Below, piece after piece: positions 1-6,292 of a stretch of DNA of 10,834 bases. A program made the translations under genes and the position numbers. The notes below the pieces were generated by a model. The model had not been told where the DNA came from and did no database searches. It saw only the letters and a program-made list of their open reading frames with translations. The stretch is from Bordetella parapertussis (GTDB taxonomy: Bacteria; Pseudomonadota; Gammaproteobacteria; Burkholderiales; Burkholderiaceae_C): positions 1 to 10,834 of the forward strand of contig CAMDAN010000082.1 of assembly GCA_945888535.1 (NCBI GenBank). The letters run 5' to 3'. Numbering within the stretch: position 1 is the stretch's first letter; each line of letters opens with the position of its first letter.

Positions 1-536
1 ACTTTTCTCGCCAACATTCCTGGGTAGGCCTCTAAGGCAATTCGGTTAGCATCTTGCTGCGCCGTCTGTAAGCCCGGAAAATATGCGCCAGCTTGCCGCA
101 GCAGGGGCACACCGGCATGGAGCATGTAAGCCACCGGCGGGTTGACCCATTTCATCGACGGGCTAGAGCCTGCGGGTCCATCAGTTGCGCGGTGCGCAAA
201 CTTGGAGCCCACCGGGCGGGCGTTACAAAAGGCGGAAAACTGGGCGCGAATATCAGCGCGAGAAAGCGACGCGTAGTAGTCCATGCAGGCGGCCCAGTCG
301 GTGGGCCAACCCAGCGTTTCGACCAGCTCACGCGGTAAGCCAAAAGGCAAATCAAAACCACCTATCCACCCAGCTTCCTCTTGCAAGGCCGATAAAAAAT
401 CAGACAGGCTCGTGAGACGTTCAAGGCGCTGCACTTGCACCCGCTGGCCGTCGGATGCACCCCAGGCCAAGACGATGTTTTTGCGTTTGCTCGGACTGCT
501 CGAAAAATCACAACCTAGTAATAACGGAATGTTCAT
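1..536 (-). CDS. DUF429 domain-containing protein, 3' end beyond the window
   Basis: The open frame starts at the ATG at 536-534 and runs leftwards through the window edge, giving 178 visible residues with no stop. The N-terminus reads MNIPLLLGCDFSSSPSKRKN, followed by GGFDLPFGLPRELVE at about residues 59-73 and EAYPGML at about 169-174. These are the signature stretches I know from DUF429 proteins: an acidic residue in a GxDFSS-type first strand, a FDLPFG motif and a late EAYP motif. No biochemical function is established for the family to my knowledge. The start lies one base after the stop of the EamA permease gene, so the two are almost certainly co-transcribed and perhaps translationally coupled. 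I see no convincing Shine-Dalgarno sequence of its own, which fits coupling. The family call is from motif recognition only. Confidence 0.82.
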   Translation of the reverse strand, partial: MNIPLLLGCDFSSSPSKRKNIVLAWGASDGQRVQVQRLERLTSLSDFLSALQEEAGWIGGFDLPFGLPRELVETLGWPTDWAACMDYYASLSRADIRAQFSAFCNARPVGSKFAHRATDGPAGSSPSMKWVNPPVAYMLHAGVPLLRQAGAYFPGLQTAQQDANRIALEAYPGMLARK

Positions 537-537
537 G

Positions 538-1419
538 TCAGCCCAAACCCAAAGCCATCACACCCATGGCAATCAATACCGCACCCAAAATACGGGGGCC
601 TCGGTCTTTTTCGCCAAGAAGGTGGCCGCCTAACAGGGCAGCAAACAACATCGACACTTCACGCGCAGGCGCCACGTGCGACAGAGGCGCTACTTGCATT
701 GCATACAAAACCAGCACATACGACACCGGACTAAAAATGCCAACGATCAACGCATAACGACGCTGCTTTCGCCACATCTGCGCTACCACGGGACGTTCAC
801 GCATCAGAGTCGGCAATAAAAACACCAAGCGCAAAAGGTTGCCAACATAGTCAACCAAGATCGGAGACATCAACGCCACCTTGACGGCGTAACCGTCGAT
901 CACGGTGTAACTAGCGATAAATAAGCCGGTGCTAGCGCCGTAAAAAATGCCTGTTCGTACGCGGGCTTGTTGCAGCGGATCATGCGCAGCCTTCCACAAG
1001 TCTGGTCCACCAGCGATCAGGAATACGCCACAAACCACGCCGAGAATTCCCGCTAAGCCCAGCGCTGAAATCTGCTCACCGAGAAACACTATCGCAACCA
1101 TCGAGGACAGAAGCGGGCCGGAACCTCGTGCCAAAGGATAGACCACCGTGAGGTCGGCCTTTCTATAGCCACGCAGTAAAACGATGAAATAGCCCACATG
1201 AATCAAAGCGCTGGCCAAAACCAAAGCCCATTCAATGACACCCCAAAGCGGCACCTGCTGCCAGCCCACCCACACACCGACCGGGGCCCAGAACACCATC
1301 AAGACCAACGCGGTAAAAGCAACAAAGCGCACATCGCCGTCCGCTTTTTTGGCTGCGATGTTCCAGCTGGCGTGGATGAAGCCTGCCAAAACGACAAGCG
1401 CTAGCGCACTTAAAGGCAT
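538..1419 (-). CDS. EamA/DMT-superfamily permease (10 TM)
   Basis: This 293-residue inner-membrane protein is built of two EamA halves. Hydrophobic segments lie near residues 4-22, 31-50, 63-83, 92-113, 118-137, 157-177, 184-205, 221-242, 254-269 and 277-293, giving the ten-helix drug/metabolite-transporter pattern. Family-like features include the HASWN motif in helix 1 (residues 16-20) and VYPLARGSGP entering helix 4 (about 93-102). The substrate cannot be read from sequence; DMT members export or import amino acids, nucleotides, sugars or drugs. The ATG at 1419 begins right at the hydrophobic first helix. The gene follows the BLUF gene with 31 bp between (1420-1450) and precedes the DUF429 gene by one base. 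Upstream there is no clear ribosome-binding site, and a weak hairpin followed by four T lies in the gap, so expression may be partly uncoupled from the BLUF gene. Confidence 0.88.
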   Translation of the reverse strand: MPLSALALVVLAGFIHASWNIAAKKADGDVRFVAFTALVLMVFWAPVGVWVGWQQVPLWGVIEWALVLASALIHVGYFIVLLRGYRKADLTVVYPLARGSGPLLSSMVAIVFLGEQISALGLAGILGVVCGVFLIAGGPDLWKAAHDPLQQARVRTGIFYGASTGLFIASYTVIDGYAVKVALMSPILVDYVGNLLRLVFLLPTLMRERPVVAQMWRKQRRYALIVGIFSPVSYVLVLYAMQVAPLSHVAPAREVSMLFAALLGGHLLGEKDRGPRILGAVLIAMGVMALGLG

Positions 1420-1423
1420 GAGG

Positions 1424-1443
1424 AAAAGGCCCCGCGAGGAGCC
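1424..1443 (-). terminator. Weak terminator-like hairpin between the BLUF and EamA genes
   Basis: On the minus strand, GGCTCC (1443-1438), loop TCGC, and GGGGCC (1433-1428) can form a 6-bp stem with one G-T wobble, followed by TTTT (1427-1424). It lies 8 bases after the BLUF stop. The stem is short and the T run is only four, so it could act as a partial attenuator of read-through into the permease gene or be chance. Confidence 0.3.
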
Positions 1444-1450
1444 GTTGGAT

Positions 1451-1873
1451 TTAGGCGCGTCCGATGATGGAGGCGGTGGCCATCAGTTCTTCAAGCAGCG
1501 CCAAAGAGACTTTGCCCGAAACGCTGTAAGGGTCGAGCTCCGGCTTTTCTGCATATTTCAGCAAGATGCTGGCATTGATTTTGGACATATTGACTTGGCC
1601 CATGGTCCAACCGCTAAAACGCCGCTCAGAGATTTCTTCGTAGTGCAAAAGCACCACGTCTTTGTGGCGCGGGTCGCGCTGGATATGGCTGTAAAGCTCG
1701 CTCACCGCGTTGCGACCGCCTTCAATCGCTTGCAAAAAAATCCCGCCGCCGTAGCACAAGATTCCTGTGATGCCGGAGCTAGGATTGCCCTGGCGCGATT
1801 GGAGCAAGATTTCATCGATAGCCGCAGAAGCAGGGTCAATCGCGCGGCTGGCGTAAAGCAGTCGAACCAACAT
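1451..1873 (-). CDS. Short BLUF-domain blue-light photoreceptor
   Basis: The 140-residue protein is a single BLUF (sensor of blue light using FAD) domain with a short C-terminal helical extension, the size of PixD/BlrB-type short BLUF proteins. Key residues are present: Tyr7 (RLLYASR), Asn30 (GNPSSGITG), Gln48 (IFLQAIEG), and Trp89 and Met91 (FSGWTMG). These correspond to Tyr8, Asn32, Gln50, Trp91 and Met93 of Synechocystis PixD; the Tyr-Asn distance is one residue shorter here and the other spacings agree. The protein should bind FAD and undergo the Tyr-Gln hydrogen-bond switch in blue light. It has no fused output domain, so it must act through a partner. The start lies 4 bp after the folE stop, with an AAAGG stretch about 10 bases upstream, indicating a folE-BLUF operon. 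Residues 95-140 resemble the two C-terminal helices of PixD. Confidence 0.95.
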   Translation of the reverse strand: MLVRLLYASRAIDPASAAIDEILLQSRQGNPSSGITGILCYGGGIFLQAIEGGRNAVSELYSHIQRDPRHKDVVLLHYEEISERRFSGWTMGQVNMSKINASILLKYAEKPELDPYSVSGKVSLALLEELMATASIIGRA

Positions 1874-1877
1874 AGGG

Positions 1878-2579
1878 TCAGCCTTTCTTAGGAATGAGGG
1901 ACAAAAATTCGCGGCGCAAGTTGGGATCTTTCAGGAAGACGCCACGCATGACCGAATTGATCATTTTGCTGTCCATGTCTTTCACGCCACGCCAAGACAT
2001 GCAGTAGTGGCTTGCCTCCATCACAATGGCCAAGCCATCGGGTTGGGTTTTTTCTTGAATCAAATCAGCCAGTTGAACCACCGCCTCTTCTTGAATCTGG
2101 GGCCGGCCCATGACCCATTCGGCCAAACGGGCGTATTTGCTTAAGCCGATAACATTGGTGTGTTCATTGGGCAAAACACCGATCCAAATTTTTCCAATCA
2201 CCGGGCAAAAATGGTGGCTGCAAGCGCTGCGCACGGTAATGGGCCCGACGATCATGAGCTCATTGAGGTGTTCCGCGTTGGGGAATTCAGTGATCGCAGG
2301 CGCTGCGACGTAGCGTCCGCGAAAGACTTCGTTGAGGTACATCTTGGCCACGCGGCGGGCAGTGTTGCCGGTGTTGTGATCGCGCTCGGTGTCGATCACC
2401 AAACTGGTCAAAACACCACGCATTTTTTCTTCCACTTCGTCGAGCAAAGTTTCTAACTCGCCGGGCTGAATAAATTCAGAAATATTGTCGTTAGCGTTAA
2501 AACGCTTGCGAGCCGCGTTGATGCGCTCGCGAATTTTGACGGAAACAGGGGTTCCAGCGTCGTCGTCGGTTGAATTCAT
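1878..2579 (-). CDS. folE: GTP cyclohydrolase I
   Basis: This 233-residue enzyme converts GTP to 7,8-dihydroneopterin triphosphate, the first step to tetrahydrofolate and other pterins. The zinc ligands are visible as Cys120 and His123 (ACSHHFCP) and Cys193 (SHYCMSWRGV). His191, two residues before that cysteine, matches the catalytic histidine His179 of E. coli FolE. Other family stretches are NTARRVAKMYL (72-82), GLSKYARLAEW (145-155), QIQEEAV (161-167) and SVMRGVF (209-215). Several positions differ from the textbook form (CSHHFCP rather than CEHH, YCMSW rather than MCMTM), so this may be a second or specialised folE paralogue. The first ~35 residues are a charged N-terminal extension. The ATG is preceded by an AT-rich stretch with no Shine-Dalgarno sequence. 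It leads a likely operon with the BLUF gene. Confidence 0.95.
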   Translation of the reverse strand: MNSTDDDAGTPVSVKIRERINAARKRFNANDNISEFIQPGELETLLDEVEEKMRGVLTSLVIDTERDHNTGNTARRVAKMYLNEVFRGRYVAAPAITEFPNAEHLNELMIVGPITVRSACSHHFCPVIGKIWIGVLPNEHTNVIGLSKYARLAEWVMGRPQIQEEAVVQLADLIQEKTQPDGLAIVMEASHYCMSWRGVKDMDSKMINSVMRGVFLKDPNLRREFLSLIPKKG

Positions 2580-2681
2580 GAATTAATTAATTTTGCAAAA
2601 TGACGAAAGAATGGTACCAGCCTTTAGAAAACCGAGGTTTACCAGTCGCCAATTGTCCTGACTGGCGACCAAGTTCCTGTT
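2580..2681. other. Intergenic region upstream of folE
   Basis: These 102 bases separate the clsB stop from the folE start. They contain a 7-bp inverted repeat (2645-2651 with 2663-2669, 11-base loop) not followed by a T run on either strand, and an AT-rich tract of AATTAATTAATTTT at 2581-2594 directly before the folE start. A folE promoter must lie here if folE is not read through from clsB, but I found no convincing -35/-10 pair. Confidence 0.4.
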
Positions 2682-3911
2682 TCAATAGCGTGAGCCCATC
2701 AAAAACAAGACCGATCGCACCAAGCCCAAGGCCAAAAGATCTAAGAATCGCGCATGCCAGGCCCGGTTTTTGTAGCCTTCGGGGTCGACACGAAGCGATT
2801 GTTGATCTAAGGCGAGCAAGAGGCCTGCTTGAAGGGCTTGGGCAAACGCCGCGTCTTCGACAACAACATTGGCCTCATGGGCCAACAACATGCTTAATGG
2901 GTCGAGGTTGGAGGAACCCACTGTAGCCCAGTGACCATCAACGACGGCCACTTTGGCGTGCAAATACCCTGCGGTGTATTCATAAATTTCAACCCCTGCA
3001 TCAAGTAAAGCACCGTACACCATGCGAGCGCCGTGAAGTTGTAAGAAATACTCGTAGCGCCCTTGCAAGAGCAAACGCACGCGCACTCCCCGCTTGGCCG
3101 CGTGGATCAGCGCGTGGCGTAATTTGCGGCCAGGTAAAAAATAGGCGCTGGAAAGCAGTACGTCTTCACGCGCCTCGCCAATGGCTTTTCGGTAGGTGCG
3201 CTCTATGCTGCTGCGGTGAAACAGGTTGTCGCGTAAAACCAACGCAGCCCAGACGGCGCTGTGCGTCCGTTCTGCCCTCGTGGTTTGCGATGCGTTGGTT
3301 TTTTGGCTGAGGGCTTTTTGGTTGAAGGCTTGTTTAAAAGTATGGCCCAGCTGCTTCCACTGAAAGCGCTCCATCTGTTGGCCCAGTTTGACGTGCAGCC
3401 AAAATTGCTCCAATGCGCTGTGCACCTCTTTTACCAGCGGTCCTGTAACTTTCACGGCAAAGTCAAAACGCGGACTGCTGAGCGCCCCATAGTTCAGGTC
3501 GATGCAGTCATCAATGACGTTGATGCCGCCACAAAAAGCATGGAGGCCATCCACCACGCACAACTTACGATGCAAGCGACGCCAGCGCAAGGGCAGCACC
3601 ACCCCCAACCAGCCCAAGGGCAAAAAACGGTGCCACTGAACCCCTGCGGCTTCAAAACGCTTCGCCCACAGATCAGCCAAAGGCGGAGTTCCAATACCGT
3701 CCACCATCACCATCACAGACACGCCTCTTTGTGCAGCGCGGATCAAAGCATTGGCCACAGACTCGCCGGTAGCATCGAAATTAAAAATATAGGTTTCTAA
3801 ACGTACTTCGGTTTGACTGGCGTCGATCTTCTCAATCAAAGAAGGAAAGAAATCGACGCCTCCAGGCAACAAGCGCACCGCGTGGCCAGGCGATAAATGC
3901 ACCGTCTTCAT
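2682..3911 (-). CDS. clsB: Cardiolipin synthase B-type phospholipase D family protein
   Basis: This is a 409-residue PLD-superfamily enzyme with two HKD motifs: H114-R-K116 with D121 (RLHRKLCVVDG, followed by GGIN) and H318-A-K320 with D325 (YLHAKVAVVDG, followed by GSSN). The two catalytic half-sites, about 200 residues apart, and the total length fit ClsB (E. coli YbhO). That enzyme joins phosphatidyl groups from phosphatidylglycerol to make cardiolipin at the inner membrane and can also make phosphatidylglycerol from phosphatidylethanolamine and glycerol. The start ATG at 3911 overlaps the TGA of the upstream YbhP-like gene (ATGA), the usual sign of translational coupling. A longer frame reaches 3959 but would overlap the neighbour by about 50 bases and adds non-homologous-looking residues. 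The C-terminus carries a hydrophobic stretch (about 386-405) that may bind the membrane. The region between the motifs (about 175-225) is polar and looks like a variable linker. Confidence 0.9.
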   Translation of the reverse strand: MKTVHLSPGHAVRLLPGGVDFFPSLIEKIDASQTEVRLETYIFNFDATGESVANALIRAAQRGVSVMVMVDGIGTPPLADLWAKRFEAAGVQWHRFLPLGWLGVVLPLRWRRLHRKLCVVDGLHAFCGGINVIDDCIDLNYGALSSPRFDFAVKVTGPLVKEVHSALEQFWLHVKLGQQMERFQWKQLGHTFKQAFNQKALSQKTNASQTTRAERTHSAVWAALVLRDNLFHRSSIERTYRKAIGEAREDVLLSSAYFLPGRKLRHALIHAAKRGVRVRLLLQGRYEYFLQLHGARMVYGALLDAGVEIYEYTAGYLHAKVAVVDGHWATVGSSNLDPLSMLLAHEANVVVEDAAFAQALQAGLLLALDQQSLRVDPEGYKNRAWHARFLDLLALGLVRSVLFLMGSRY

Positions 3912-4639
3912 AACGCGAACTCCGCTATCAAGGGCAGATGGTCTGACATCTGCGCCCAAATCGCACCCTTAGGAACATCCAAGCGCACAGGTCGCAAGCC
4001 CCGTGCAAACACATGATCCAACTGCACCAAAGGCAAGCGCGAGGGGAACGTAGCGACTCGAATGCCTTTAAAAGCCAGCAAACCTGCGGTATGAAACTGG
4101 GATTGAACTCTACTGCTCCAATCGTTAAAGTCGCCAGCCACAAGTAAGGGCGCATTAGGTGGAATTTCACGCGCAATAAAACGGCACAGCTGCGCCAATT
4201 GGCGAATTCGACTTGAACGGATGAGCCCCAGATGGACCACCAGCACATGGACACTTTGGCCATGGATCAAAACTTCGGAGTGCAACAGGCCTCGCTGTTC
4301 AAACCGGTGGTCAGACATGTCTTCATGTTGGTGCGTCAGAACCGGCCAACGCGACAACATCGCGTTTCCATGTTCGCCGTGCCGGGTTACTGCATTGGTT
4401 TGGTAAATCGCGGCATACCCTTCGGGCGCTAAAAATTCTGCTTGGCCCATCGCAGGCCAATGGCGGAAGTACTTTTCTTCTCGCCGGTGTAATTTACGAA
4501 CCTCTTGCAGACAGACCACATCCGCGTCGAGCTGCTCTACCGCATGGCCCAGATTGTGAATCTCAAGGCGTCTCTTTGGGCCCATGCCTTGGACCCCTTT
4601 GTGAATGTTGTAGGTCACCACCCGAACGGTGTGGGTCAC
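3908..4639 (-). CDS. ybhP: YbhP-like endonuclease/exonuclease/phosphatase family protein
   Basis: The protein belongs to the exonuclease III/DNase I/phosphatase fold. From the GTG start (243 residues) the metal-binding and catalytic stretches are N11 (VTYNIHKG), E46 (VCLQEV), H136 (VVHLG), D170 and N172 (AGDFNDW), D208-H209 (QLDHVF) and D233-H234 (MSDHLPL). E. coli YbhP is the same type and is encoded beside clsB, so a role in lipid or phosphodiester metabolism is suggested, but the substrate is unknown. I prefer GTG at 4639-4637 because a GAAGG stretch lies about 10 bases upstream and it starts just before the first strand. A TTG at 4657 gives six more residues without a ribosome-binding site. 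An in-frame stop lies further upstream. The stop overlaps the clsB start by four bases. Confidence 0.88.
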   Translation of the reverse strand: MTHTVRVVTYNIHKGVQGMGPKRRLEIHNLGHAVEQLDADVVCLQEVRKLHRREEKYFRHWPAMGQAEFLAPEGYAAIYQTNAVTRHGEHGNAMLSRWPVLTHQHEDMSDHRFEQRGLLHSEVLIHGQSVHVLVVHLGLIRSSRIRQLAQLCRFIAREIPPNAPLLVAGDFNDWSSRVQSQFHTAGLLAFKGIRVATFPSRLPLVQLDHVFARGLRPVRLDVPKGAIWAQMSDHLPLIAEFAL

Positions 4640-4735
4640 GCGTGGAAGCCTTCGCAAGTGAATCGCAAAACCGCAGCGGCTGTTTTAAAAATGAAATTGA
4701 AAAAAATTGCTGGCACAATAGCGACTAGTTTTTAT

Positions 4736-4750
4736 CTGTGCATCACACAG
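4736..4750. promoter_or_regulatory. Dyad CTGTG-N5-CACAG upstream of the riboswitch promoter
   Basis: CTGTG (4736-4740) and CACAG (4746-4750) form a perfect 5-5-5 inverted repeat. It contains a T-N11-A core (T4737, A4749), the loose pattern of LysR-type regulator boxes. It sits in the -35 area of the putative dadA promoter and in the divergent ybhP upstream region. Spacing rules out a CRP site, which needs eight bases between TGTG and CACA. It may be chance. Confidence 0.25.
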
Positions 4751-4762
4751 TAATGACTCGAA

Positions 4763-4768
4763 TATAAC
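4763..4768 (+). promoter_or_regulatory. Putative -10 element for the glycine-riboswitch operon
   Basis: TATAAC matches five of six bases of the sigma-70 -10 consensus. It would place the RNA start near 4775, about ten bases before the first helix of the riboswitch, which is the expected arrangement. No good -35 hexamer lies at 16-18 bases, suggesting a weak or activator-dependent promoter. Confidence 0.35.
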
Positions 4769-4783
4769 TGGCAATCTGCCAGT
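4767..4783. promoter_or_regulatory. Perfect 7-3-7 palindrome overlapping the presumed transcription start
   Basis: ACTGGCA (4767-4773), ATC, TGCCAGT (4777-4783) is a perfect inverted repeat. If transcription starts near 4775, it straddles the start and could not fold as RNA, so an operator for a repressor is the likelier reading. If transcription starts further upstream, it would be a stem-loop directly in front of the riboswitch. I do not recognise the binding protein. Confidence 0.4.
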
Positions 4784-4784
4784 G

Positions 4785-4990
4785 GCATCGGGAGAGACTT
4801 CCCAGCCTCTATGAAGAGGCCCAAGAAGCGCCGAAGGAGCAACCGCCCCGGAAACTCTCAGGCAAAAGGACCGATGCTGCTTTGATCTCTGAAGAGCTTC
4901 CGAGCCTCACGTCGCTCGGTGCACCGAAGGAGCAAGTCGCCCAATGCCTTTACAGGCGGTCGATGAATCTCTCAGGTCCAAAACAGAGGG
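4785..4990 (+). ncRNA. Tandem glycine riboswitch
   Basis: Two glycine aptamers lie in a row. Aptamer 1 has a perfect 7-bp P1 (GCATCGG 4785-4791 with CCGATGC 4871-4877), GAGAG (4792-4796) facing CTCTC (4855-4859), a variable hairpin GCCTC/GAGGC (4805-4820), the conserved core GCGCCGAAGGAGCAA (4828-4842) and CTCTCAGGCAAAAGGACC (4855-4872). Aptamer 2 has P1 CTCTG (4887-4891) with CAGAG (4984-4988), the hairpin CCGAGC/GCTCGG (4900-4919), the core GCACCGAAGGAGCAA (4921-4935) and CTCTCAGGTCC (4969-4979). The linker between the P1 helices is nine bases. This RNA class senses glycine and usually switches on genes for glycine breakdown or transport. Here it lies 65 bases before a DadA-like oxidoreductase, so it should induce that operon when glycine is plentiful. 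Confidence 0.96.
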
Positions 4991-5043
4991 GGCGCTTGAC
5001 CTGCATTCATTTGCAGGCGGGTTTTACCCCCTTGGCGTTTTTT
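4986..5043 (+). terminator. Putative expression platform of the glycine riboswitch
   Basis: The stretch GAGGGGG (4986-4992) can pair with CCCCCTT (5027-5033; last pair a G-T wobble), enclosing a 6-bp hairpin CCTGCA/TGCAGG (5000-5017). Six T follow at 5038-5043, four bases after the stem. Its 5' arm shares bases 4986-4988 with the P1 helix of aptamer 2, so the two structures exclude each other: glycine-bound P1 would break the long stem and allow read-through, an ON switch. The four-base gap before the T run makes intrinsic termination less certain. Confidence 0.42.
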
Positions 5044-5055
5044 GGACACACTCAA

Positions 5056-6273
5056 ATGAAATCAATTGCAGTCATTGGCGGCGGAATAACCGGCGTCACC
5101 ACCGCCTACGCCTTGGCAAAGCGGGGCTTTAAAGTCACTTTGTTCGAGAAGCACCGCTATGCGGCGATGGAAACATCGTTTGCCAACGGCGGGCAGCTTT
5201 CAGCATCCAACGCTGAAGTGTGGACGCATCTTTCCACCATCGTGAAGGGCATGAAATGGATGTTGAAAGCCGACGCCCCTTTGCTAGTCAACCCCAAACC
5301 GAGTTGGCACAAACTGTCTTGGTTTGCAGAGTTTGTTTGCAATATTCCCCATTACGAGCGCAACACCATTGCCACCACGCAGTTGGCGATTGCAGCGCGG
5401 GAACATATGTTTGCTTGGGCCGCCAAGGAAAATATTGATTTCGACCTCAAGCAACAAGGGATCTTGCATATCTACCGCTACAAAGCCGGGTTTGACCACG
5501 CCGCACAGGTCTCTAAGCTCTTGGCCCAAGGCGGATTAGACCGCCGCGCCGTAAGCCCTTCGGAGATGAAAGCGATTGAACCCGCTTTGGCGGGAACGTA
5601 TTACGGTGGATATTTCACAGCCAGCGATTCCACGGGCGACATCCATAAATTCACTACGGCCATGGCCGCCGCTGCCGCCCGTTTGGGCGTCGTATGCCTG
5701 TATGAGCAAGACGTCAAAAGAGTGACTCGGCAAGGCCCGCAAATCAGGGTGAAAACCGAAAGTATGGACGGCCTACAGACCCAGCATTTTGATGGGGTCG
5801 TAGTGTGCGCAGGAACCGCAAGCCGTGCAATTGCGGCGCAACTCGGCGACCGGGTCAACATTTATCCTGTGAAAGGGTATTCCATCACGGTGAATTTGCC
5901 CGATGCACGCAGTCAGGCAAGCGCCCCGACGGTGAGCCTGCTTGACGATGAAACCAAATTGGTGACCAGTCGCTTAGGGCTAGACCGGTTGCGCGTTGCC
6001 GGGACCGCCGAGTTCAATGGGTTTAACCGTGACATTCGCGCTGACCGAATTCGCCCTTTGACCGATTGGGTGGCGCAATGCTTTCCGGGGGTGAGTACCG
6101 AAAACGTGATCCCCTGGGCGGGGCTACGACCCATGATGCCTGACTTGATGCCCCGGGTGGGCCGAGGCAAAGCGCCCAATGTGTTCTACAACACAGGGCA
6201 CGGACACTTGGGCTGGACTTTGTCTGCCGTTACGGCCGAAATGGTGAGCGACGTGGTGCTGGGCGCAATTTAA
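5056..6273 (+). CDS. DadA-like FAD-dependent D-amino acid dehydrogenase / glycine oxidase-type flavoprotein
   Basis: This 405-residue flavoprotein of the DAO superfamily resembles the DadA small subunit of D-amino acid dehydrogenase. The N-terminal dinucleotide-binding motif is VIGGGITG (residues 6-13), with Glu31 ending the second strand for ribose binding. TSFANGGQLSASNAEVW follows at about 40-56. The C-terminal FAD-binding part has GLRPMMPD (356-363) and NTGHGHLGWT (379-388), both typical of DadA. The enzyme should deaminate an amino acid to the 2-oxo acid at the inner membrane, passing electrons to quinone or oxygen. The glycine riboswitch suggests glycine (to glyoxylate) or a glycine-linked amino acid as substrate; that is inference. 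The ATG at 5056 begins directly before the nucleotide-binding fold, with a weak GGA nine bases upstream. An in-frame extension to 4882 would translate the riboswitch and is rejected. Confidence 0.9.
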   Translation: MKSIAVIGGGITGVTTAYALAKRGFKVTLFEKHRYAAMETSFANGGQLSASNAEVWTHLSTIVKGMKWMLKADAPLLVNPKPSWHKLSWFAEFVCNIPHYERNTIATTQLAIAAREHMFAWAAKENIDFDLKQQGILHIYRYKAGFDHAAQVSKLLAQGGLDRRAVSPSEMKAIEPALAGTYYGGYFTASDSTGDIHKFTTAMAAAAARLGVVCLYEQDVKRVTRQGPQIRVKTESMDGLQTQHFDGVVVCAGTASRAIAAQLGDRVNIYPVKGYSITVNLPDARSQASAPTVSLLDDETKLVTSRLGLDRLRVAGTAEFNGFNRDIRADRIRPLTDWVAQCFPGVSTENVIPWAGLRPMMPDLMPRVGRGKAPNVFYNTGHGHLGWTLSAVTAEMVSDVVLGAI

Positions 6274-6292
6274 CAACAGCTAACATCTGGGA

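Noticed and set aside
2645..2669. Inverted repeat GTCGCCA/TGGCGAC after clsB as a terminator
   Set aside because: The 11-base loop and absence of a T run on either strand do not support intrinsic termination.
3912..3959. Longer clsB reading frame with 16 extra N-terminal residues
   Set aside because: It lies fully inside the YbhP-like gene; the ATGA overlap at 3911-3908 is the normal coupled start.
4640..4657. TTG start for the YbhP-like protein
   Set aside because: No ribosome-binding site before it, whereas the GTG at 4639 has GAAGG at suitable spacing. It cannot be fully excluded.
4711..4726. Sigma-54-like TGGCAC upstream of the riboswitch
   Set aside because: The required GC element at the right distance is missing.
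4882..5055. In-frame N-terminal extension of the DadA-like protein (58 extra residues)
   Set aside because: It would translate the second glycine aptamer and the expression platform; the flavin-binding fold starts just after the ATG at 5056.
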